A DNA stretch of 64,000 nt, from assembly GCA_028023455.1 (NCBI GenBank), contig JAQFVV010000001.1, forward strand, positions 20,209,611 through 20,273,610. Direction: 5' to 3'. The notes beneath the pieces were generated by a model that worked only from the letters and a program-made list of their open reading frames with translations, did not search any database and had not been told where the DNA came from. Position numbers and translations under genes: made by a program. Positions within the stretch are counted from its first letter, which is position 1. Every line of letters begins with the position of its first letter. Origin of the DNA: Epiperipatus broadwayi (lineage: Eukaryota > Onychophora > Udeonychophora > Euonychophora > Peripatidae). Shown piece by piece: positions 55,343 through 64,000 of this stretch.

Positions 55343-55639
55343 GCAGCTGAGAAGAAAGACTATGATGTTTCTTGATCTTAAAGTCAGAGATAAAAAGCCA
55401 ATAAATTCACCATGCTAGCTAATGCATGTTGGTGAGCAGCCCATCCATGTCCGTATGCATATGAATAATCACATAGTAATAACAGCTGCAATGACAAGAA
55501 TGTATGGAGTGGACATTAGGAATTTGCCCTGCACGGTTCCTTTAAGACCTCCAAGAGGAATCAAAGGGTCTCCTTTCAGTTAATAGCAAACTCCTTTCTT
55601 CAGCTAATGTAAGCATTAGTAATTAATAGATGTCATGTA
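55343..55639. other. Spacer, no gene recognised
   Basis: The base composition is less biased than average (for example cagcccatccatgtccg). It may be part of an unrecognised repeat. No coding potential was seen. Confidence 0.4.
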
Positions 55640-56500
55640 GCAGTGCATAATAAAACATTATTCAATGTCACCTTATCCAAATATTCCCAAATCAGTGTTT
55701 AGCTTTTGATTTTTATCAGTGAGGAACGTTCTGGATATTTTTTAAATGGGCACTTGGATCTTTTATATTTAATGTACCTTTTTTCTCATAATCATTTTAA
55801 CTGTTTTCTATACTATCAAGCTATGGGCACAAAATAAGAAAAACATTTTAATTTTTTTCAATCCAAACTCATTTGCTTGTATAGTTATAGAGATCTGGAA
55901 CCAGTTCAATTAGTATAATATTATGGAAATCATAGATTTTTTATAACCTTAGACACTTTATTCTTTGGTCAGAATTAATATAAAACTAATGATGCATCGC
56001 ATGATTAGCAATACATTATCTAATGCCAGCTTATATGTTGCTATTTATTAGCAATATTATTTATTTTCCTTACTCTTATGCCATAAAATGTAATCTTTCA
56101 TAAACAATGGATGCCATTTGGTAATGTTTAATAAACTCATCCACTGCTGCTTTATCCAAATATTATTGCCAAACTATTTTCTAGTTTATGACTTATCAAT
56201 GAGGAATGTGCAAATAAAACATTTTACGTCTTATGCATCTTTCCTCTAGCAGCTATTTTTTTTACTTTTTTATACTATCAAGCTACCCATCAAATTGAAA
56301 AACTTTTTAATTTTTCTAATCTAGGTTTTTTTTTTGTTTGTTTGCATAGTTATGTACATTTGAAACTGGTTCAATTTATATATATTATTGTAATTCTCAG
56401 TTTTTTTTTATAATCTTGATCAATTTTATTTTTTGACTAAAATTATAACAAAATCAGTATCATATCATAACCAACAATATATCATCAAATTCTAGACTAT
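55640..56500 (-). repeat. Two decayed tandem units of about 480 bp related to the HHR elements
   Basis: The two units share the order (plus strand) ccttatccaaatatt, tatcarTGAGGAAyGT, tatactatcaagct, atagttat then a gaaactggttcaa-type stretch. The TCArTGAGG marks are at about 55716 and 56195. On the minus strand each gives a CCTCAyTGATAA box and an AAAC/GAAAA box at hammerhead spacing, with a weak stem (AGT/ACT) in the second copy. The core is destroyed in both. Kinship to the other HHR elements is inferred from the CCTCACTGA box and its layout. Confidence 0.45.
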
Positions 56501-56711
56501 TAATAAACTATTTTCTTTTCCCTAGCTTTGTTTCAATCACTATAAGCTTTAGTTATCAATAGATGATAGAATCAGAGATAGTGAACCATTTTTCATCAAT
56601 AGATTGAATAAATTAAAAAATTTTGTAATTATTAGCTGCTGATCAAGTACTTGAAGCAATTGAAAAATGAATCACTTTTTTTCTATAATTCTGGTGTGTG
56701 TATATATATAT
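56501..56711. other. AT-rich spacer
   Basis: No feature except a short (TA)n tract ending at 56711. Confidence 0.4.
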
Positions 56712-59700
56712 TGTAATGGTCGGGTTTGTACATTTTCTCAACAGACTGAGAGTCCAGATGAAAGAAAAACAGGCTAACCAAGTCGGGATGGTGACACCCT
56801 TCGTCTGATCATACCTCAACTCGCTCACCCGTGCTTCCAAATCCCACACTAGCGAATGACCTGCCTGAGGCTACACTCATACTTCCTTGACTAAGTTTCA
56901 TTACTAGAAAATCGGTAGAACATGATACTGATTTCCCCTAACTAATAGTAAATGACTTAACTAGTGATTCATAAAGCCCATGAGCAAGGATTACGACTGA
57001 GAAGTGATATATTTTAGAAAATTTAATATATACATTCATAATTAATAAAACAAAATGTACATAATCTATCACATGCAGGTAAAACTATATGGGATTAACA
57101 GATTAATAATTGAGCTTTATATAAAGGGAAATAAATATACATTCGTGATACAGAGTAGCAAACATTAAAACTCAGGTATATAAATGATTCACATGTAGGT
57201 GAATCTTCTTTTACATATGATTAATATTTTAGCTTTATACGATAAAACAAAATATTATAATGGCTAATTAACCTTTATATTGCCATTTTCTCTTTAATTG
57301 GGTAGGGATGAGTAAATATTATACACAGTTATGCAGAGATTTATGCCGAGATATATGCCAAGAACTTAACAAAACGAGTGTAATCAAACTAGCTGGGAGA
57401 TATATTACTTATCAATAAAGTTTACATCTAATTTATGATACAAATTAATCAAGTTAACCCAGATTCCAGCTCGGATCAAGGCCAAGGTTATTTAATAAGG
57501 TGGGTGGAACTGATGGAGCAGGACCACTTCAGATTCTATGGTGTATCAGATATATTAATAAAAGGAGTGCATCTCGAAGGTGTGCTCGTAAAGATTTATT
57601 ACCAAGTAATCAGTTCTTTGTACTGCCCCGCTTGCTATACTAATAAAGAAGACTTCTTTAGTCTGGAGGATCAAACAGCTACTTCAAGGATGAGACTCTT
57701 TGGTCTCTTTCAAATATCAAATACAAAACGGCTTGGCTGTCCGAACTAACTGGCGCAAGTTCACATTGAATCAACCCCAATGCAAACACATACATATGTA
57801 GAGAATATAGCAAGAAGCTATGCATTATTTGCTAATGAGAATCACATTCGATCCGTGAATCTAATATAATCATTTTAATTCATTAAATATGCAAAATACG
57901 GAGCATCTAGCAGTGTTACTGCCATGAAATAGCACATAATAATTATACTATAGGAAAATACTTAGAATCTGGCTTAAGAGTTATCTGTATCGCTTAAGAC
58001 ATATAATTACAGATTTACAGTATATTTTAAGAGTTATTAGGGGTCCAAATATTCAATGCACATATACTGTAGAAAATCGCTCTAGCTTAAAGGCAAATAA
58101 GCATTATTTATAATAATTTATTGGGCCATATTATAGATCCCAATATTATCACTGGCGATGAATATTAAGTACAGAAGGAAGTTTGTCTGTTTCTTTAGAG
58201 CAAATGAGCACAATGAGAGCATATAGGTATTTCTCTGAGAATTAATAATTTGCCAAACTTCGTTCTGATTACTTTAGCATAAATCAAACATAACTATAAT
58301 AAAGAATGGCTTAAAATAACATCTAAACAATAAATAAGAATGTAATACACTTATCACGAAAGTTTTAGGGTTTAAACATTACATATTAAAATGAATACAT
58401 GCATATGTGTATGATTATAATGATCAACAAGATTTGATAAAGTGACTACTTTAAAATAAAGATACATAGCAGATTTATATTTATATAGCAGAGTTATACA
58501 GGAAACATAATGAGCACTAGCTTGATAGTTACTTTAAAGAATGAATGATATTTTAGCATGCTTTACCATAATTCTCGAGAGACATTCTACATGTATAAGC
58601 AGCTTCTCTGCATGTGATTCCTATTCTCCATGGATGGACACAAATCTGGCTTTTCTTTCTTTCTGAAGCCATTTAATAGATGTGGCTTCATCATTTTATT
58701 GTGGCTTATTAGATACAATTTGCTTATGGCTGGGATGGCTTATTATTTATGTGGCTGGTTTATACTTATAAGGCAACTGTTGTTGGTTCTTGGGTGTAAA
58801 ACGACTGCTGTTGTTACCATTTATAGAAGCTCTAGGGGAAGATAAACGGCAACTTTATCTTCCACTAGCTGATGGTTCTCATCTTAGCAACAATAATATT
58901 TTTTAATAAAAAAAACTTTAATACTATTCTCTCTGTTATATATGTTATATCTTTTTTGTTCTGTCTATTTTTAATAAAAACTGTAAATTTTTATATCAAT
59001 ACTCAGCACACATCCTATTCCTTTCCGAAGCTTACTATATCACTTGTTTACTGCTTTGAACCTCATGTTCTCAATTATCTTTTACCACCTCTAAATAAAC
59101 TATCCTGGGCCCCTCCAAATGGTCAAGTCAGGATTTACAACCGACTGATTTTTAAATTGACTTTTTAACTTTAAGGCTAATTAAGTTAAAATGTTATTTT
59201 GGTCAAATGCAAAAACTCGTAAACAACTTTACAGTCTGCAGTTTTAAACAAAATCATAAACCTAAAAAAGCAAGTTTTAACTCATAAACAATCGTCTCTT
59301 CTTACAAAGAATAAACTGGAAATAATTTTAAGTAATGCCAATCTGGTCAATCTTTAACAAAATATTACTTTGAACAAATATTAACTCCTAAACAACTTTA
59401 CCATCTGTACTTTTAACAAAGAATAAACTTGAAATAATTTAAAAAAAATATAGACTAATATTTTAAATAAATGATTTTTTTTACCAAAGTTTAAATATAA
59501 TTCTAAATGTAAATTCTAGCTGCATAGACTGTTAGGTTTACACAGTTTTAATAAATGGAAGGTTATATGTGCATATATATTATCCTTACTGGCATCTATA
59601 TTGCAATGAAATAGCCAATTATACAGGCACATACTCTATAATTCTTAAGAGCACAAGTTCGGAGTTCTGAATAAAAGAAATACATGCAATTTGGAATGAA

Positions 59701-59842
59701 ATAATGTACAAATAAATATACTACAATGACTATAATAGGTGAAACAGGTGTATCTTTAAATCTGACTGTTTCAATATATATAATTGCAACAGAATGTGTT
59801 CGAACCTGGTCACAACTAGTATAAAAGGTGGCAGTCATTACA
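56712..59842. mobile_element. Possible LTR-like unit (TGTAATG...CATTACA)
   Basis: It begins TGTAATGGTC and ends GTCATTACA, giving a 7-bp inverted TG...CA end, and the interior is less AT-biased than its surroundings. Both flanks are (TA)n-rich, so the flanking duplication cannot be judged (tatat on the left, catat on the right). The 104-codon frame at 57435-57749 and the 71-codon frame at 58630-58845 lie inside but show no gag, protease, RT or integrase motif. The unit is similar in style to 35330-37485 but much weaker in evidence. Confidence 0.3.
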
Positions 59843-61444
59843 CATATATATAGTCATGGTATATATAGATTTAATTATTATATTAAGTGGTAGTGGTTAT
59901 ATAATACACAGATAGAACAAGGGGGGAGATGCTCTGTCATTTCGAAACGGTATATATGTGCATATTACAAATGTGTGTATAAAGAGGTTTGATGGTTGGA
60001 GAGATAGAAATGAGGTTTTATTTCACTTGCATTATAAAAGCCTAGAAATTTCCAGCAGACATGGATTTTTGCTTTCTTTTGTTATTACAAGAAAAGCAGA
60101 TGATAAAAGCTTTCACACTTCAACTAAAATCTGGTTAGGTGGCAATTGGAGAAATAGGAAGTGCAGATCGAGCAAACTTTCTAGAACGAATGGAGGGGGC
60201 TATACACAGAAGGGACCCAGAATTTCCTTTGTTCCTGCAGAGATTGAAGCATTAACAGAGTGAAATCATTAGTTCAATTTCAAAAATCAAGATTACAAGT
60301 TTACCTAATGGCAACCAAAAAGAAAATGTTGGGGCAAAGGCCTAACATATCGGGCTCAAACCCTTAATTCCCACTAACTGCTGCTGCTACACTCAACAAT
60401 AAACAAGATGACTCTCTGGATTAAAACAACCACAAATGTCAGAACCATGAAGTGGATCCTCATCGAACAAAGACTGTGTAATAAATCAAAGAATGGGAAA
60501 CCTCGCAATGGATCATATATTTAGTTACCTGTGATGATCCGAACTATCAAAAGTAAAAAAATATATATTCTTCCATAAATTCCCCAGGGATGTGCAGGTA
60601 ATAAAAGAAATTTATGTAATGATTTGCTATTTATAATTAGAAACTAAGAAATAAATTATTAACCGATTCTATAGACTTGCATATGAGAATTCAATAAAAC
60701 TTTTTTTTTAAGATTTTACTTGCAGATACTAATTATCGCTATTAGAGATTGAGGTCATGCTGGAAATTTAATGAAGTGGCCTCAATAGTAATAAAGAAAC
60801 AAATAGAAAAATAGTGGAAGGGAAATCTCTTTCTATCAATCTTCACTATTTGACTTATTTATAAATAATAACTATTTGAAAGAATGTTGTGTGTGTATGT
60901 GATAAATCAAAATGTCAAAGCTTTAACTATATTTATGTTAATGGGACAAGGGTTGAATTATATTATTTTTTATGTGATTAGAAAATAATAATTGCCATTT
61001 GGAATGGTGTTTAATAAATCTGATTCAATAACAAAACCGTATGTAGAAATCTTGTTGTAGTATTTTTTTATGTGTATTTTATGTATTATTGAAATTCTTA
61101 TTCTCATTCATGTCTACTCTCAGCCGTGATGCCACCCGATCTGAGTCTGAGTTAGCTGATGGTCAAACCTCTCTCACATATTCTTAAGACAATGGCTGTT
61201 ATTGGTAATATATTCACTTTGCATAATTTATATTTTTTTATAAGATTGGGGCTTGGAATCCTAGTGATATATATAAATATGCGTTGGGAATCTAATAGAG
61301 TTACTGAGAACGAATTTATAAGACCTTCATATCAATTAATGATTACATCAAAAATAGTTTTGATTAAATATATATGTAAGCACATATGTTTAGAGTTGAA
61401 AGAGTATTAGATGAAAATTAGTATTATTAGTAGTAGGCAATATA
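59843..61444. other. Mixed-composition spacer, no supported gene
   Basis: The 101-codon frame at 59958-60263 (KRFDGWRDRNEVLFHLHYKS, then TNGGGYTQKGPRISFVPAEI) is not recognised. A 26-codon frame at 61110-61187 (MSTLSRDATRSESELADGQT and on) has near-balanced codons and could be a small exon, but has no clear splice sites. Confidence 0.35.
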
Positions 61445-61562
61445 TATTTATATAATTGAGAGTGTGCTAAATAAACTCTAAACAAGTCTTTTAAATTTTT
61501 ATGATAAATGCTATTACAAGAGAAGGCATTTAAATCATCTTTATCTATGATTGCCCCCATTT

Positions 61563-61600
61563 GCCAGACCAGTATGAGCAATGGCTCTCTTCAGTGAGAA
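61563..61600 (-). ncRNA. Degenerate hammerhead motif (cluster 4, minus unit)
   Basis: Minus strand: TTTCTCA, CTGAAGA, GAGC-CATT-GCTC, ATA where GAAA is expected, CTGGTC, TGGC. Box 1 and a perfect stem II are intact, but the GAAA box is damaged, so no cleavage is expected. Confidence 0.72.
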
Positions 61601-61816
61601 ACTAAGACAGCAGATTCAAAAAACCAACTCAAGCTAAGCATTTATCTAATAATTAACTGTCAAGAAGATCTGAAACTTTTAGACAACTACATGTCTTTAA
61701 AGTTAGCTCTCCAACTGAAAAAGTCATATGGGCCTGAACTTAATTCAGATACTCCATATATTAATAGGTTTGGCCATTTAATTTAGCCAAAGCCCCCAAC
61801 AGCAAAATAACAATAG

Positions 61817-61857
61817 CTCCTCACTGAAGAAAGCCATAGCTCGAGACTGGTCTAAGG
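61817..61857 (+). ncRNA. Hammerhead motif, mutated core (GAAA to GAGA)
   Basis: CTCCTCA, CTGAAGA, AAGC-CATA-GCTC, GAGA, CTGGTC, TAAGG. The A-to-G change in box 2 and mismatches in stem I predict inactivity. Confidence 0.72.
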
Positions 61858-62245
61858 ATGGGAACAATCATAGATAAAGATGATTTAAAGGCCTTTTCGT
61901 ATAGTAATATTTATCATAAAAAATTTTAAAAAAAAGTTTGTTTAGAGCTTATTAGCATGCTCTTAATTTTATATATTTGTAAATGTGAGCTATATATGTA
62001 AGTCATGTGACATCTAACTTTATATATTACTATTATTATTTTGCTGTTCGGGGCTTTGGCTAAATTAAATTGCTAAGCTTATTAATATATGGAATATCTG
62101 AATTAAGTTCAGGTCCATATGATTTTCTGATAGAGAGCTGACTCTAAAAACATGTAAATGTCTAAAAGTTTCAGATCTTCTTCTTGATAGTTAACTATTA
62201 GATAAATGCTTAGCTTGAGTTGGTTTTTTGAATCTGGTATCCTAG

Positions 62246-62286
62246 CTCCTCACTGAAGAGAGCCATAACTTGAAACTGGTCTGGGG
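62246..62286 (+). ncRNA. Hammerhead ribozyme with minimal stem III, core intact
   Basis: CTCCTCA, CTGAAGA, GAG-CCATAA-CTT (stem II of three pairs including a G-U; a fourth C-A pair is lost), GAAA, CTGGTC (stem III of two pairs, GUC triplet), TGGGG pairing with CCTCA. All conserved core bases are present. The shortened stem II may weaken it. Cleavage is predicted after C62281, directly before TGGGG. Confidence 0.75.
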
Positions 62287-62419
62287 ATCGGGACAATCAT
62301 AGATAAAGGTGATTTCAATGCCTTCTCTTGTAGTAGCATTTTCATTAAAAAAATTTAAAAAAGCTTGTTCAGAGCTTCTTATCATGCTTTTAATTTTACA
62401 TATTTGTAAATACAAGCTC

Positions 62420-62460
<41 letters not shown>

Positions 62461-62485
62461 CATGTGTGTGTGTGTGTGTGTGTGT
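62420..62485. repeat. (TA)n(TG)n microsatellite inside HHR cluster 4
   Basis: About 20 bp of TA and two TG runs split by catg. It sits where the other unit has only gctatatatgtaagtcatgtg, so it grew from a short seed in the element. Confidence 0.95.
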
Positions 62486-62512
62486 CATGTGACATCTGGC
62501 TTTATATATATA

Positions 62513-64000
62513 TGTTATAACTTAAAAATAGATATTTGTGATATTCCAAAATTATCTCAAGATATAATATTCAGGTGATATTTATAATAATAACCACAAT
62601 GTTTTTTCAATATAAAATGATATATAAATCATGGAAATATAATTCCCAAAATAATTAAACACTATCTAGGGGGCAATCTCAGGAGGGTTTTTTACCAAAT
62701 GGTATTTGCTATAATACAAAAAGCCATATTGATAAGAATGGCAATAAATAAATATTATCAATATAATATGTAGTAATATTTAATAAATTTTAAAAGGTGA
62801 ACTCTCATATTCACTCTTACAAATTACAAGGATACTTTTAATACTAAAAGCATACATCATAAAGAGATCAGGTTATATTAAATTCTTTCACAATACTCCC
62901 TCTCCCCCATTACAACACATCTAATAACCATCATTAGCATCTTATTGATATGATCAGATCCATATTGCAAACCTTTTGATAAAGATTAATAGGTTTCTTA
63001 TATTTTGTGCCACATTGTTTATTAAAATGATTTCTTTTGCAAAACAATTTCTTTAGTATTCATTTATGTAATATTAAAATCTCATGGTTTTTTAATTAAA
63101 TATTTATAATATTAAAACTTTACTCTTTTCTTTCATTTAAGAATTATTAGGCAATAAATGGAATCCTAGTAGAGATATTAGGAGACATACTCTTATCCAT
63201 AAGATAATGACTATCTAACTAACAATAATAATAAATTTAAAAAAAATACATGAGAGACTCTTAATTTGGAATAAAAGAAAAATACCATGATTGCATTCAG
63301 CCATAATGAGTAGATAAGGGATTTACGGCCATCCTACTAATAACTCCTACTAAATCTTTATAAATTTAAGAAAAATAATTTGAGCATTTTATCAACTATA
63401 ATTTTATGAATAAGGTAATTAATAACTTTGTCACAAAAGCACTCTTCTTCTTATAAATGCAATTGATTAAAGTGATCACTTATAATTAAGAAAATGGATG
63501 AATAATTTATTTCTTAGATGTTTTCTTAACATCATCAGCCTCCATTTTCATGATAATGGTATATTTTTTATGGAATCTAGAAAGAAAGCTATGATTTATT
63601 TCCAAGAGTTCATTTCTCAAATATATTTTAAGACCAGTTTTATGTTGTGTATTCTATTTACATTTTTATCCTTCACTCTAATTAATCATAATCCTAATGA
63701 CTCCTTATATAAATTTAAATCCACATTTTGTGGATTTTATTTAATCTTACTAAGAAGATTTGCTTATATTGAAAAAAAAATGGGATTGTTCAGTTTCTAG
63801 TAATTTGATTTCCATATCCTAAGTTGTAATCATTTAGATCCATTTTCATTATAGGCTTATTAAGCATTTATGTTTCTATATTTAATAAAGGTAAATGGGG
63901 CTTTATATGTATTACATAGTTTATGGAATATAATACCTTTTTGTTTCTTGTTATGGATCATTGTAATTTCAACTACTATTCATTGATTAATCTTTTGATT
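62513..64000. other. AT-rich stretch to the window end, no gene seen
   Basis: No recognisable gene. The 100-codon plus frame at 63498-63800 is hydrophobic, phenylalanine-rich and typical of chance frames in this composition. Confidence 0.45.

Larger units (their letters stand above)
61445..62512. mobile_element. Hammerhead-ribozyme cluster 4 (one minus unit, two plus units)
   Basis: A minus unit (61445-about 61815) is followed by plus units whose HHRs start at 61817 and 62246, a period of 429 bp. Shared blocks are the ggggctttggctaaattaaat run (62048; complement at 61777-61795), ttaatatatggaatatctgaa (62083), gctagagagctgac-type sequence, gataaatgcttagcttgagt, the HHR, then aatcatagataaagrtga and tttgtaaatacaagct. 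The right part has been invaded or extended by a (TA)n(TG)n microsatellite (62420-62485). No clear target duplication was seen. No protein is encoded. Confidence 0.78.

Overview
This is an intergenic or intronic stretch of an animal nuclear genome that is very AT-rich (by eye roughly a quarter G+C). No intact protein-coding gene is recognisable. The content is retroelement remnants, non-autonomous elements, inverted repeats and microsatellites. A metazoan source is suggested by two decayed endonuclease/reverse-transcriptase LINEs of an RTE-like type, tRNA-related SINE-like repeats, a TTAGGG-related interstitial array, and long (TAA)n, (CAGA)n(TAGA)n, (TA)n and (TG)n microsatellites. I cannot fix the phylum; a cnidarian, mollusc or other invertebrate would fit, and the telomere-like motif argues weakly against most insects (TTAGG).

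Layout. 1-1477: AT-rich, nothing seen. 1479-4455: RTE-like LINE copy A (minus strand). 5266-6026: about 740 bp of pure (AAT)n. 6030-10484: AT-rich, featureless. 10503-11118: first hammerhead-ribozyme (HHR) element, an inverted pair with an 18-bp target-site duplication. 15238-15465: compound microsatellite. 15985-17647: HHR array of about 400-bp units, one minus unit followed by three plus units. 23617-24870: fold-back element with an internal telomere-like array. 24870-32480: AT-rich with small tandem duplications and a perfect palindrome. 32664-33801: TA-flanked inverted-repeat element. 35330-37485: LTR-like element with 4-bp duplication. 39640-49260: AT-rich, with two SINE-like repeats and a 42-bp-arm fold-back. 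51482-52305: third HHR element (inverted dimer, 11-bp duplication). 52416-55342: RTE-like LINE copy B. 55640-56500: decayed HHR-type tandem. 56712-59842: second possible LTR-like unit. 61445-62512: fourth HHR cluster.

The main result is a dispersed family of elements carrying type I hammerhead self-cleaving ribozyme motifs. At least eleven motif copies were found by reading; three have the whole catalytic core intact (minus 16059-16117, minus 51537-51576, plus 62246-62286). In all four good clusters a minus-strand unit comes first and plus-strand units follow. Two clusters are flanked by direct repeats of 18 and 11 bp, so the inverted dimer seems to have been inserted as one piece. This resembles the HHR-bearing terminal repeats of Penelope-like elements and the small non-autonomous 'retrozymes' described in plants and animals. 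No protein of such an element is in the window, so mobilisation in trans is inferred.
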